This document shows, piece by piece, positions 50,884 through 60,530 of a stretch of 64,000 nucleotides of DNA. The notes beneath the pieces are model-generated. The model did not search any database. It was not told the origin of the DNA and saw nothing but the letters and a program-made list of their open reading frames with translations. This DNA is from Bradyrhizobium australiense. Lineage in GTDB: Bacteria; Pseudomonadota; Alphaproteobacteria; Rhizobiales; Xanthobacteraceae. Position 1 is the first letter of the stretch, and each line of letters begins with the position of its first letter. Location: the NCBI RefSeq assembly GCF_013114825.1, contig NZ_JAAVLX010000007.1, positions 1 through 64,000 of the forward strand, read 5' to 3'. The position numbers were made by a program, and so were the translations under genes.

Positions 50884-52719
50884 ATGTTCGAAGCCCATTT
50901 CCAGACATTCGAAGAACCCGAAGGCGGTGTGGCGCTGACCGCGCGGCTCGCCCGCTTCCGCGAGGAGCTGGCACGGCGGAAGCTCACCGGTTTCGTGGTT
51001 CCGCGCGCCGATCAGCAGCAGAACGAATATGTCCCGGCCTCCGAGGAGCGCCTGGCCTGGCTGACCGGCTTCACCGGTTCGGCTGGTATGGCGATCGTCC
51101 TGACACGCGAGGCCGCGGTTTTCGTCGACGGCCGCTATACGCTGCAGGCCGCCAAGCAGGTCGACCGCAAGGCTTGGCATATCGAGCCGCTGGCCGATCC
51201 GCCGCCGGAACACTGGCTTGGGAAACACCTTGCGGCCGGCGACCGCTTCGGTTTTGACCCCTGGCTGCACACTTCCGCGGCAGCCGAGCGTCTGGCCGCT
51301 GCCTGCACCAAGGCGGGCGCGGAGCTGATCGCAGTCGAGAGCAACCCGCTTGACCAGATCTGGACCGAGCGCCCGGCCCCTCCGCTTGGCCGCGTCGCCA
51401 TTCACGGCGTGCAGTTTTCCGGCGAGATCGAAGCCGAAAAACTCAAGCGCATCCGGCTGGAGATCAACAAGCTCGGCGTCGAGGCGCTGGTGCTGTCGGA
51501 TAGCCACGCGGTGGCCTGGACTTTCAACATCCGTGGCGCCGACGTCTCGCACACGCCGCTGCCCTTGTCCTATGCGCTGGTGCCGAAGGATGGCCGTCCC
51601 ACTGTCTTCATCGACCATCGCAAGCTGTCCAACTTGACGCGCGACCATCTCGAACAATCCGCCGACGTGCGGGAGCCGGACGCGCTTGTCCCTGATCTGA
51701 CCGAGCTTGCGCGCAGCGGCGCCGCGATCGCCCTCGACAGCGCCACCGCGGCGGACGCGGTGAGTCGCCTGATCGCTTCTGCCGGCGGCAAGCCGGTGCG
51801 TGGCAATGATCCGGTGAGCCTGTTAAAGGCGGTGAAGAACATCACGGAGATCGAGGGCACGCGGACCGCGCACCAGCGCGACGCGTTGGCGCTGGCGCGC
51901 TTCCTCGCCTGGGTCGACCGCGAGGCGCCGTCGGGCGCGCTGACCGAGATCGACACCGTCGAGGCGCTGGAGACCTTCCGCCGCCAGACCTGCGCGCTGA
52001 AAGATGTCTCGTTTCCGACCATCGCGGGCACCGGGCCGAACGGCGCCATCGTGCATTACCGCGTCACCCGCAAGAGCAACCGCAGAATTTCGCCCGGCGA
52101 TCTGCTGCTAATCGATTCCGGCGCGCAATATGAAGACGGCACCACCGACGTCACCCGCACCATCGCGATCGGCACGCCCACCGACGAAATGCGCGACCGG
52201 TTCACCCGCGTACTGCGCGGCCACATCGCAATTGCGCGCGCGGTGTTTCCCGACGGCACCACCGGCGCACAGCTCGATTCCTTTGCGCGGCAATATCTCT
52301 GGCAGGCCGGCCTCGACTTCGAGCACGGCACCGGCCACGGCGTCGGCAGCTATCTTTCGGTGCATGAAGGCCCGGCGCGCATCTCGAAACTTGGCACCAC
52401 ACCGCTGAAGCGCGGCATGATCCTCTCCAACGAGCCTGGCTATTACAAGACGGATGCCTTCGGTATCAGGATCGAGAACCTCGAACTGGTTATCGGCACC
52501 GACATACCCGGGGCCGAGAAGCCGGTGAACGCATTCGAGACGCTGACGCTGGCGCCGATCGATCGCCGCCTGATCAATGCGAACATGCTGAGCGCGACGG
52601 AATTGAAGTGGCTCAACGACTACCACGAGCGTGTCAACCGCGCGGTGCGCCCGCATCTCGACGACAACGCCACGAAACTGTGGCTGGATGACGCGACGGC
52701 GGCGCTGCAGCCGCTGTGA
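50884..52719 (+). CDS. Xaa-Pro aminopeptidase (M24B, three-domain aminopeptidase P)
   Basis: The enzyme removes an N-terminal residue preceding proline. The 611-residue length matches the three-domain eukaryote-like aminopeptidase P: two creatinase N-like domains (residues 15-310) and an M24 pita-bread domain. Dinuclear metal ligands are visible: Asp in LLIDSGAQY, Asp in GTTDVTRT, His in HGTGHGVGSYL, Glu in SNEPGYY and Glu in IRIENLELV. The protein is cytosolic (no signal peptide). Confidence 0.92.
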   Translation: MFEAHFQTFEEPEGGVALTARLARFREELARRKLTGFVVPRADQQQNEYVPASEERLAWLTGFTGSAGMAIVLTREAAVFVDGRYTLQAAKQVDRKAWHIEPLADPPPEHWLGKHLAAGDRFGFDPWLHTSAAAERLAAACTKAGAELIAVESNPLDQIWTERPAPPLGRVAIHGVQFSGEIEAEKLKRIRLEINKLGVEALVLSDSHAVAWTFNIRGADVSHTPLPLSYALVPKDGRPTVFIDHRKLSNLTRDHLEQSADVREPDALVPDLTELARSGAAIALDSATAADAVSRLIASAGGKPVRGNDPVSLLKAVKNITEIEGTRTAHQRDALALARFLAWVDREAPSGALTEIDTVEALETFRRQTCALKDVSFPTIAGTGPNGAIVHYRVTRKSNRRISPGDLLLIDSGAQYEDGTTDVTRTIAIGTPTDEMRDRFTRVLRGHIAIARAVFPDGTTGAQLDSFARQYLWQAGLDFEHGTGHGVGSYLSVHEGPARISKLGTTPLKRGMILSNEPGYYKTDAFGIRIENLELVIGTDIPGAEKPVNAFETLTLAPIDRRLINANMLSATELKWLNDYHERVNRAVRPHLDDNATKLWLDDATAALQPL

Positions 52720-52757
52720 GCACTGTTGCCTAACCCATGGTCGTCCTTCTCTGGAAT

Positions 52758-52789
52758 ACTGGGTCACCCGCTTTCGCGGGTGACCCAGT
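52758..52789. repeat. REP-like hairpin, partial copy
   Basis: A perfect 14-bp stem ACTGGGTCACCCGC / GCGGGTGACCCAGT with a TTTC loop lies after the aminopeptidase gene. The flank CTGGAATACTGGGTCACCCGC recurs at 54256-54277 (CTGGAATGCTGGGTCACCCGC). It may also terminate the aminopeptidase message. Confidence 0.75.
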
Positions 52790-52891
52790 GGAGTGTGTTG
52801 TACGAATTCGGCATGGCCGCATGCCGAAACGGTCGTATTCGCCGTCAGCCACCGCGCTACAGTCCGATTCAACCAACAGGATCTGAACTGA

Positions 52892-54169
52892 ATGCACGGC
52901 GTCATGGGCAAGCCGCCCGACGCGGCGGTGAATGCCGTCGCGACTTCGAAAATCATGCTGCTGATGCTGGTGGCGATGACCGGCGTCGCGCCGATCTCGC
53001 TCTACATGCTGGTGCCGGCGCTCCCCGTGCTGGCAACGACGTTCGGCGGCGATATTTCCGTCGCACAGATGACGGTGTCGCTTTACATGGTCGGCATCGC
53101 CTGCTCGCAGCTCATCATGGGGCCGCTGTCGGACAAATTCGGACGCCGCCCGGTGCTGCTCGCGGGCCTTGCCCTGATGGTGGCGGCAAGCGTCGGCTGC
53201 TCGCTGGCGCAGACGCTGCCGCAACTGATCGCCGCGCGCTTCCTGCAGGCGCTTGGTGGCGCCACCGGCATGGTGGTGAGCCGCGCCATCATCCGCGACC
53301 TCTACAGCCGCGACCGCATCAGCTCCATGATCAGTCTTGTGATCGCGGTCATGATGATGGCGCAGATGCTCAGCGCGCTGGTCGGCGGCCTCCTGGAAAC
53401 CGCATTCGGCTGGCGCGCCATCTTCTATTTCATCACGGCGGCTTCGCTCAGCGTCGCGGTCCTGATCGCGCTGGCGCTGCCAGAGACGCGCCGCGAACGC
53501 AGCGAGAGCAGCAGCTTCCGCGGCGACGTCGGCAAGCTGATCCGCAACCGCGCCTTCATCGGCTATGTGCTGTGCCAGGTACTGGCTTCCCAGATCATTT
53601 TCATGTTCGCCGGCGGCGGACCTTACATCGTGGTGACGCAGATGGGCCGAACCACGGCCGAATACGGCGCGTGGTTCGCGACGACGGGATTTGCCTATCT
53701 GATCGGCAATGTGTTCTGCGTCCGCTTCGCGCCGCGGCATTCGCTGGAGAAGCTGATCTGGTTCGGGCTCGCCGTGCAATTCGGCGGCAGTCTGCTGAAC
53801 CTGGTCTTGAGCATTGCCGGAATCAACCAGGCGCCGCTCTGGCTGTTCGGCACCCAGATGATCGTGATGGTCGCCAACGCCTTCGTGATGAACAACGCCG
53901 CGGCCGGCGCCATCAGCGCCCGCCCCGAGGCCGCCGGCACCGCCTCCGGGGCGATGGGTTTTCTGCAGCAGGGCATCGGCGCGCTGGTCTCACAATTCGG
54001 CGCCTATCTCGGCGGCCACTCCACGACCACGCTGCCGCTGACGGCGGCGATCTTCGCGCTCTCGATCGCGTGCGCCTCCTCCATGTTCTTCCTCGTGCCG
54101 CGGCGAGACGTGGTGGTCAGCGAAGAATTGATGGAGAAGGCGGAGGAGGAAGAATCGGGGATGTTGTGA
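52892..54169 (+). CDS. Bcr/CflA-type MFS drug efflux transporter
   Basis: The 425-residue protein has twelve membrane helices and the drug:H+ antiporter-1 (12-TMS) features: loop 2-3 motif GPLSDKFGRRPVLL near residues 77-90 and the helix 4 Arg in RFLQALGGATGMVVSRAIIRDL. The C-terminus is acidic (EKAEEEE). Members export drugs such as bicyclomycin or sulfonamides. It stands alone between two repeat elements, and no regulator is adjacent. Confidence 0.9.
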   Translation: MHGVMGKPPDAAVNAVATSKIMLLMLVAMTGVAPISLYMLVPALPVLATTFGGDISVAQMTVSLYMVGIACSQLIMGPLSDKFGRRPVLLAGLALMVAASVGCSLAQTLPQLIAARFLQALGGATGMVVSRAIIRDLYSRDRISSMISLVIAVMMMAQMLSALVGGLLETAFGWRAIFYFITAASLSVAVLIALALPETRRERSESSSFRGDVGKLIRNRAFIGYVLCQVLASQIIFMFAGGGPYIVVTQMGRTTAEYGAWFATTGFAYLIGNVFCVRFAPRHSLEKLIWFGLAVQFGGSLLNLVLSIAGINQAPLWLFGTQMIVMVANAFVMNNAAAGAISARPEAAGTASGAMGFLQQGIGALVSQFGAYLGGHSTTTLPLTAAIFALSIACASSMFFLVPRRDVVVSEELMEKAEEEESGML

Positions 54170-54192
54170 GCGTATAGCCGCAAAAGCAAAGC

Positions 54193-54292
54193 TGTCATCC
54201 CCCGCGTATGCGGGGATCCAGTACGCCGCGGCCTCTCGGCTCAATCACCGCTGTCTCTGGAATGCTGGGTCACCCGCCTTGCGGGTGACGAC
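54193..54292. repeat. composite REP-like element
   Basis: The element starts TGTCATCCCCCGC with a CCCCGC-GTAT-GCGGGG hairpin, continues ATCCAGTACGCCGCGGC..., and ends CTGGAATGCTGGGTCACCCGC-CTT-GCGGGTGACGACG. The last part is shared with the hairpin at 52758-52789. The arrangement of two hairpins with outward ends is typical of dispersed extragenic repeats. Confidence 0.75.
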
Positions 54293-54314
54293 GATTATGG
54301 GTGTGGCGGAATCC

Positions 54315-56465
54315 CTACTCTCCGATCAGCTTCAGCCACTCGTCCTCGGTCAGCACCTGTACGCCGTGCTTCTTCGCTTCCGCCAGCTTTGAACCCGCGC
54401 CCGGACCCGCGACGACGTAGTCCGTCTTCTTCGACACCGAGCCGGCGGCCTTGGCGCCCAGCCGCTCGGCCGTTGCCTTGGCCTCATCCCGCGTCATCTT
54501 TTCCAGCGAGCCGGTGAACACCACGGTCTTGCCGGCGACGGCCGAATTGCTCTTGGGCTTTTCGGCGTCAACGATCTCGCTGAGCTCCTTAACCAGCCGC
54601 TCGACGATGCCGCGGTTATGGCTTTCGCCGAAATAGGCGGCGACGCTCTTGATTACGGTATCGCCGATCTGGTCGAGCGCATCCATCTCGGCGATAGTGT
54701 CCTCGTCGCCCTTGGCGATCTTGAGGCAGGCATCGTGGAAGGCGTCCCACGAACCGTAGCCGCGCGCCAGCGCCAGCGCGGTGGTCTCGCCGACATGGCG
54801 CATGCCGAGCGCATAGATGAAGCGCTCCAGCGCGATGCGTCGGCGGCTCTCGATCGCCGCGAACAGGTTGCGCACGGAGGTTTCACCATAGCCCTCGATC
54901 TCTTCAAGCTTCAGCTTGGCGTTGCGTTTGGGCAGCGTGAAGATATCGGCGGGTTCTCTCACCCAACCCTCATCGAAGAAATACTGCAGCTGCTTTTCGC
55001 CGAGGCCATCGATGTCGAACGCCCGGCGCGACACGAACAGCTTTAGATGCTCTATCTTCTGGTACGGACAGGCGAACTCGCCGGTACAGCGGGCACGCGA
55101 GCCTTCCTCGCCGGTTGCCGTCTCCTCGCGCACGACGTCGGTATGCAGCGGGCACGGGCATTTTTTCGGGAAGTGGAATTCCTTCGTGTTCTTCGGCCGC
55201 TTGTCGATCACAACGTCGACCACCTGCGGAATCACGTCGCCGGCGCGCTGGATCACGACGGTATCGCCAATCCTGATGTCGCGCCCCTCGCGCAACTGCT
55301 CGCCCTTGTTGCCGATGCCCTTGATGTAATCCTCGTTGTGCAGCGTGACGTTCTGCACGATCACGCCGCCGACGCCGACCGGCTCTAGCTTGCCGACCGG
55401 CGTGAACGATCCCGTGCGGCCGACCTGGATTTCGATATCGCGCAGCACCGTCATGGCCCGTTCGGCCGGGAATTTGTGCGCAATCGCCCAGCGCGGCGTG
55501 CGCGAGACAAAGCCGAGCCGCTCCTGCCAATCGATACGGTCGATCTTGTAGACGACGCCGTCGATGTCGTAGTCGAGTTCGCCGCGCTGCTCCTCGATCT
55601 TGTGATGGAACGCAATCAAGTGCTCGACGGAGTGACAGAGTTTTGTCAGCGGATTGGTCTTGAAGCCGCAGCGCTCGAACCAGTGGATCATGCCGGTTTG
55701 AGTCTTTTCGGGCATCGCGCTCATCTGGCCCCAGGAATAGGCAAAGAAGCCGAGCGGGCGCGAAGCGGTGATGGAGGGATCCTTCTGGCGCAGCGAGCCT
55801 GCAGCCGAATTGCGCGGGTTTGCAAAAATAGTATCGCCCGCAGCTTTCTGCCGCTCGTTCAGCGCGAGAAACGCTTTCTTGGTCATGTAGACCTCGCCGC
55901 GCACCTCGCAGATATCAGGCACGTTGCGGCCCTTCAGCTTCTGCGGCACGTCCTCCAGAGTGCGGATGTTCGCCGTGACATCCTCGCCTTCCGCGCCGTC
56001 ACCACGGGTAGCGGCGGTGACGAGTTCGCCGCCCTCGTAGCGCAACGACATCGACAGCCCGTCGATCTTCGGCTCGGCGGAAAAATCGATCTTGTCGTCA
56101 CTGAGTTTGAGAAAGCGCTCGATGCGGCCGACGAAGTCGAGCACGTCCTGTTCGGCGAACGCGTTGTCCAGCGACAGCATCGGCACTGCATGCCGGACTT
56201 TCTTGAAGCGACCCGATGGCATCGCGCCGATCTTCTGCGACGGCGATTCCGCTGTAACGAATTCGGGAAACCGCTTCTCGATCGCGTTGAAGCGCTGCCG
56301 CAAGGCGTCGTATTCGGCATCGCTGATGCTGGGAGCATCTTCCTGATAATAGCGTTTGTCGTGCGCCTCAAGCTCCAGCGCCAGCCGCATATGCTCCACC
56401 TTGGCTTGGGCCTTGGTGAGTTTGGCGATGTCGGTAAGGGTTTTTGTTTTCGCTGTCTTGGCCAT
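54315..56465 (-). CDS. ligA: NAD+-dependent DNA ligase
   Basis: LigA seals nicks during replication and repair. The 716-residue protein has the NAD-binding Ia domain (YYQEDAPSISDAEYD), the adenylated Lys133 in EPKIDGLS, the OB fold, a four-Cys zinc finger (PCPLHTD and RCTGEFACPYQ), a helix-hairpin-helix region (GMRHVGETTA), and a C-terminal BRCT domain (VVFTGSLEKMTRDEA). It is the last gene of the ftsA-to-ligA run. Confidence 0.96.
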   Translation of the reverse strand: MAKTAKTKTLTDIAKLTKAQAKVEHMRLALELEAHDKRYYQEDAPSISDAEYDALRQRFNAIEKRFPEFVTAESPSQKIGAMPSGRFKKVRHAVPMLSLDNAFAEQDVLDFVGRIERFLKLSDDKIDFSAEPKIDGLSMSLRYEGGELVTAATRGDGAEGEDVTANIRTLEDVPQKLKGRNVPDICEVRGEVYMTKKAFLALNERQKAAGDTIFANPRNSAAGSLRQKDPSITASRPLGFFAYSWGQMSAMPEKTQTGMIHWFERCGFKTNPLTKLCHSVEHLIAFHHKIEEQRGELDYDIDGVVYKIDRIDWQERLGFVSRTPRWAIAHKFPAERAMTVLRDIEIQVGRTGSFTPVGKLEPVGVGGVIVQNVTLHNEDYIKGIGNKGEQLREGRDIRIGDTVVIQRAGDVIPQVVDVVIDKRPKNTKEFHFPKKCPCPLHTDVVREETATGEEGSRARCTGEFACPYQKIEHLKLFVSRRAFDIDGLGEKQLQYFFDEGWVREPADIFTLPKRNAKLKLEEIEGYGETSVRNLFAAIESRRRIALERFIYALGMRHVGETTALALARGYGSWDAFHDACLKIAKGDEDTIAEMDALDQIGDTVIKSVAAYFGESHNRGIVERLVKELSEIVDAEKPKSNSAVAGKTVVFTGSLEKMTRDEAKATAERLGAKAAGSVSKKTDYVVAGPGAGSKLAEAKKHGVQVLTEDEWLKLIGE

Positions 56466-56517
56466 GGGTGTTGAATACGATGAAGTAGGCCTGAGGGCAA
56501 AGCCGGACGGGGGTGCC

Positions 56518-56631
56518 GTTCCCCGGATGCTGCGCAGCGCGCAAGCGGTGCGCAGCTGATCCGGGGTCCATCAACACGGTAGGTCCCGGCTCTGCGGAGC
56601 AGCGTTTGAGGCTGCACCGCGTCCGGGACAC
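56518..56631. repeat. extragenic repeat between recN and ligA
   Basis: The stretch begins GTTCCCCGGATGCTGCGCAGC, carries the inverted GCGCAGCTGATCCGGGGTC, and ends with GGTCCCGGCTCTGCGGAGC...GTCCGGGACAC, giving nested inverted repeats. This looks like another dispersed extragenic element. It separates the two genes by about 170 bp. Confidence 0.6.
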
Positions 56632-56638
56632 GAGCAGA

Positions 56639-58312
56639 TTACGCCGTTGCCGCCCGCAACAGCCGCTCCGCCGCCGCCCGCGCTTCCGCGGTGATCTCCG
56701 CCCCCGCCAGCATGCGGGCGATTTCCTCGCGGCGGTGGTCGGCGGCGAGCGCGTTGACGCGGGTGGCGACGCGCTTGCCCTTGTCGAGCGCGTCCTTGGA
56801 AATCAGCAGATGCTGGTTCGCCCTTGCGGCGACCTGCGGCGCGTGCGTCACCGCCATCACCTGGACCTGGCCGGCCAGCCGCGCGAGGCGGGCACCGATC
56901 GCATCCGCCACCGCGCCGCCGACGCCGGTATCGATTTCGTCGAACACCAGCGTGGGCGCTGAGCCGCGGTCGGACAGCACCACTTTGAGCGCCAGCAGAA
57001 AACGCGACAGCTCGCCGCCGGAGGCGACCTTCATCAGCGGGCCGGGCTTGGTGCCGGGATTGGTCTGCACCCAGAACTCGACGCGGTCGATACCCTGCGG
57101 CCCCGGCGCGTTCGCGTCCGTTTCGACCTGCGTCATGAATTTCGCGCGCTCGAGTTTCAGCGGTGCGAGTTCGGCATTTACAGCCTTGTTGAGTTTTTCG
57201 GCGGACTTGCTGCGGGCTGCTGATAGCTTCGCCGCCGCCGCGGCGTAGCGCTGGTCGGCTTCGGCAGCCGCGGCTTCCAGCTTCTTCAGCCGATCCGCGC
57301 CTGCATCGATCAGCGCCACGTCGGAGGCGAATTTGGCAGCCAGCGCCGCGAGCCCATCCACCGGCGTCGAATATTTGCGGGAGGCTGCGCGCAGCGCAAA
57401 CAGCCGTTCCTCGATGCGCTCGAGCTCGGCCGGATCGAAATCGGCCGCGACCAGGGCTGCGCTGAGATGCTGGTCCGCCTCTCCCAGCGCGTTGATCGCG
57501 ATATCGATCGCCTTCACCGCCGGCTCGACCAGCGCAGGCGAATTGGCGGCGCGGCGTTCCAGCCGTCGCACGGCCGCGGCCAGCGCCGGCACCGGCGAGT
57601 TGTTGCCGCCGACCGCCTCCTGCGCCTCGCGCAGGTCGCTGGCGATCTTCTCGCCCTGCATCATGGTGGTGCGACGTTCGGCGAGCGCCGTCTCCTCGCC
57701 GTCCTTGGGCTTCAGCGCTTTGAGTTCGTCGGCGGCGTGGCGCAAATAGTCCGCCTCGCGCGCGGCGCGCTCCATGCTGGCGCGATGCTCGTCGAGCGCC
57801 TGATTGGCGGTCCGTCGCGCCTCCCACAGCGTTTCCAGCGCGGCGACTTCCTTTTCCAGCCCGGCAAAGGCGTCGAGCAACTGCCGGTGCGTCGAGGCGT
57901 CGACCAGCGCGCGCTCGTCATGCTGGCCGTGAATCTCGACCAGCGCCGCGCCCACCGCTTTCAAGGTCTGCACGCTGATCGACTGGTCGTTGATGAAGGC
58001 GCGGGTTCGGCCGTCGGCGAGCTGCACCCGGCGAAGAATCATTTCGCCGGTATCGTCGAGGCCGTTCGAGGAAAGGATCTTTGTCGCCGGATGGCCCTTG
58101 GGAACGTCGAAAGTGGCCGTCACCTGGCCCTGCTCCGCGCCGTGGCGGACCAAGCCCGCGTCGCCGCGACCGCCGAGCGCCAGCGCGAAGGCATCGAGCA
58201 GGATGGATTTGCCCGCGCCGGTTTCGCCGGTCAGCACCGCGAGGCCACGGGAGAATTCGATATCGAGCCGTTCGATCAGGACGATGTCACGGATCGACAG
58301 ACGCGCCAGCAT
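56639..58312 (-). CDS. recN: DNA repair protein RecN
   Basis: RecN is an SMC-like ATPase acting at double-strand breaks. The 557-residue protein has Walker A GETGAGKS near residues 30-37, a long central coiled coil (about 160-365, Ala/Glu/Arg-rich), and the C-terminal ABC half with SGGELSRFLLALKVVL and Walker B PTLVFDEIDTGVGG, then VMAVTHAPQVAA. It starts 14 bp after the bamD stop and follows it on the same strand. Confidence 0.95.
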   Translation of the reverse strand: MLARLSIRDIVLIERLDIEFSRGLAVLTGETGAGKSILLDAFALALGGRGDAGLVRHGAEQGQVTATFDVPKGHPATKILSSNGLDDTGEMILRRVQLADGRTRAFINDQSISVQTLKAVGAALVEIHGQHDERALVDASTHRQLLDAFAGLEKEVAALETLWEARRTANQALDEHRASMERAAREADYLRHAADELKALKPKDGEETALAERRTTMMQGEKIASDLREAQEAVGGNNSPVPALAAAVRRLERRAANSPALVEPAVKAIDIAINALGEADQHLSAALVAADFDPAELERIEERLFALRAASRKYSTPVDGLAALAAKFASDVALIDAGADRLKKLEAAAAEADQRYAAAAAKLSAARSKSAEKLNKAVNAELAPLKLERAKFMTQVETDANAPGPQGIDRVEFWVQTNPGTKPGPLMKVASGGELSRFLLALKVVLSDRGSAPTLVFDEIDTGVGGAVADAIGARLARLAGQVQVMAVTHAPQVAARANQHLLISKDALDKGKRVATRVNALAADHRREEIARMLAGAEITAEARAAAERLLRAATA

Positions 58313-58325
58313 GCGAAGTCAATTC

Positions 58326-59234
58326 CTAGCCGAGACCCATTTTCTTGAAGGCCCTGGAAATGTAGGACCCCTTGTTCTCGCTCGGCTCGAGACCGCCCGA
58401 CTTTACAAGATTATAGGCGTCCTTGTACCAGCGGCTGTCAGGAAAATTGTGCCCAAGTACGGCCGCCGCCGTCTGCGCCTCGCCGACGATGCCGATCGCC
58501 ATGTAGGCCTCGGTGAGCCGCGCCAGCGCTTCCTCGACATGGCGCGTGGTCTGGTACCGGGTGACCACGGCCTTGAAGCGGTTGATGGCGGCGGTGTAGT
58601 CGCGCCGTTCCATGTAATAGCGGCCGACGTCCATTTCCTTGCCGGCAAGCTGGTCGCGTGCGCCTTCGAGCTTGGCCTTGGCGGAGTTGGCATATTCCGA
58701 GGTCGGGTATTTGCGAATCACCTCTTCCAGCGCCGCGATCGCCTTTTCGGTGCGGCCCTGGTCGCGGGAGATGTCCGGGATCTGGTCGTAATGCGAGGCC
58801 GCGATCAGGTATTGCGCGTAAGCCGCATCGGGACTGCCGGGATGCAGCGTGACGTAACGCGTCGCCGCGCCGATGCAGCTGTCATAGTCACCCTGGTTGT
58901 AGAAGGAATAGGCCGACATCAGGAGCGATTTGCGCGCCCAGTCCGAATAAGGGTGCTGGCGGTCGACCTCTTCGAATTTCTTCGCCGCCGCCTTGTTATC
59001 CTTGCGCTGGTTCATCAGGTACAAGCCCTCATTGTAGAGCTTGTCCGCGGGCTCCTCGTTGAAGGTATCGTCCTTGGCGGTGAACTTGTCCCACAGCGCG
59101 CCCGTGCCGCAGCCGCTCAAGGGAATGGCGAGCGCAATCAGGCCAGCCGCCAGCCGCAGCGACCGTGCGGCGCGAGCGAGGCTGGAGCGCCCGAGTGATT
59201 TGCGTGGTTCGAGCGTCATACGCTGTGCCGACAT
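58326..59234 (-). CDS. bamD: outer membrane assembly lipoprotein BamD (ComL)
   Basis: BamD is an essential lipoprotein of the BAM complex that inserts beta-barrel proteins. The 302-residue protein has a long basic N-terminus and a lipobox LSGC near residue 40, followed by five TPR-like repeats (ADKLYNEGLYLMNQRKDNKAAAKKFEEVDRQHPYS pattern; YYMERRDYTAAINRF). The ATG at 59234 or the one at 59219 could be used; the frame remains open far upstream but without family resemblance. Confidence 0.92.
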   Translation of the reverse strand: MSAQRMTLEPRKSLGRSSLARAARSLRLAAGLIALAIPLSGCGTGALWDKFTAKDDTFNEEPADKLYNEGLYLMNQRKDNKAAAKKFEEVDRQHPYSDWARKSLLMSAYSFYNQGDYDSCIGAATRYVTLHPGSPDAAYAQYLIAASHYDQIPDISRDQGRTEKAIAALEEVIRKYPTSEYANSAKAKLEGARDQLAGKEMDVGRYYMERRDYTAAINRFKAVVTRYQTTRHVEEALARLTEAYMAIGIVGEAQTAAAVLGHNFPDSRWYKDAYNLVKSGGLEPSENKGSYISRAFKKMGLG

Positions 59235-59570
59235 GGAATCTGTGACCTGACGCCTTTGCTGCGGTTGATGACTGAGCCCGCCCGTCCATGAACCGCGGCC
59301 ATGGATGACATACTCCCCGTGCCCCAAAATTCCTTGAGCCCAGCGCGTTTGGTGCCAATTCTTCAAGAGCCTGCGGCGCCTTATCAAGCAACCGCAGGCC
59401 TCTGTAGCCGAAAAATGGTTCTCGACCAATCGGATACGCAGCCAATTCGCCCGGATTAAGGCGGCAGAACGCCGTCCTTGCCAATTGTGGTTACTACGGA
59501 AAACGCGCGTGTACGGCCCGAAAGGCCGAGATTTCGGCAAAGCCAAAGTCAGCAGATTTCGCAAGCAAAA
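59235..59570. other. intergenic region between lpxC and bamD
   Basis: About 335 bp with no recognisable gene on either strand. It probably contains the bamD promoter. I see no strong inverted repeat or family element. Confidence 0.5.
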
Positions 59571-60530
59571 TCAGGAAACGTCGGGACCATAGGCCGGGGC
59601 GATCATGCCGCCCACCATGCCCGCGCCAGCCTCGACATGGCCGCGGGGGCGACGTGCCGGTTCGGCCTCGACCACCCGCCAGGCGCTCCGATCGGCCAAC
59701 AGAGCGGTCAGCACAGCGTGGTTCAGCTTGTGGCCGCCACGTACCGAACGGAAGGCGCCGAGCAGCGGCAAACCGGCCAGGGTCAGATCGCCAACCGCAT
59801 CCAGCGCCTTGTGGCGGGCGCACTCGTCGCCAAAGCGCAGCCCCTCGGTGTTGAGCAGGCGGGCTTCATCGAACACCACCGTATTCTCAAACGAGGCGCC
59901 ACGCGCAAAACCGGCGCTCCAGAGCCGTGCGACGTTATTCATGAAACCAAAAGTCCGGGCGCGGGAAATCTCGCGGCGGAAGCTTTCGGGGTTGAGATCA
60001 ATGGAATAGTTCTGGCAGCCGATCAGGGCGTTATCGAAAGCGATCTCGACCTCGACGCGGAACCCGCTCGCATATGGGCGCAACTCGCCAAAACTGTCGC
60101 CGATCGCGACCTGCACCGGCTTCAACACCTGAATGAAGCGGCGGGAGGCTGACTGGGTGACGATGCCGGCTTGATCGATGGCGGCGACGAAGGCCGCCGC
60201 GCTGCCGTCCATGATCGGAACTTCGGGGCCATCGACTTCGATGATGGCATTGTCGACACCCATGCCGCGCAAGGCAGCGAGAACATGTTCAGCGGTGGAA
60301 ACCAGTGGGCCTTCGCGGTCGCCAAGAACGGTCGCAAGGTCGGTTGCCGTGACGGAGGCGGCTACTGCGGGAACCTCGCGGTCTGCCTCATCGAGGCCAG
60401 TACGGACAAAAATCAAACCCGCATCCACAGGAGCGGGTCCAAGCGTCAGGCTGACAGGTAAACCGGAATGAACGCCAACACCCGTTACGGTGGCTTGCGA
60501 CCGAAGCGTGGTTTGACGGCTGAATTTCAT
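59571..60530 (-). CDS. lpxC: UDP-3-O-acyl-N-acetylglucosamine deacetylase
   Basis: LpxC catalyses the committed step of lipid A synthesis. The 319-residue protein has the zinc ligands in STAEHVLAAL (His near 79) and HKALDAVGDL (His and Asp near 237-241), plus PIMDGSAAAFV and the HKLNHAVLTAL catalytic His region. The C-terminus is Arg/Pro-rich and slightly extended. MKFSRQTTLRSQATV is the family start; the frame is open 39 codons further upstream. Confidence 0.96.
   Translation of the reverse strand: MKFSRQTTLRSQATVTGVGVHSGLPVSLTLGPAPVDAGLIFVRTGLDEADREVPAVAASVTATDLATVLGDREGPLVSTAEHVLAALRGMGVDNAIIEVDGPEVPIMDGSAAAFVAAIDQAGIVTQSASRRFIQVLKPVQVAIGDSFGELRPYASGFRVEVEIAFDNALIGCQNYSIDLNPESFRREISRARTFGFMNNVARLWSAGFARGASFENTVVFDEARLLNTEGLRFGDECARHKALDAVGDLTLAGLPLLGAFRSVRGGHKLNHAVLTALLADRSAWRVVEAEPARRPRGHVEAGAGMVGGMIAPAYGPDVS

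Noticed and set aside
50488..51657. 389-codon minus-strand frame
   Set aside because: Most of it is antisense to the aminopeptidase P gene; only the last 62 codons with their own ribosome site look real.
52726..54177. 483-codon plus-strand frame overlapping the MFS gene
   Set aside because: Arg/Gly-rich shadow in another frame; the MFS frame at 52892-54169 carries the membrane segments and loop motif.
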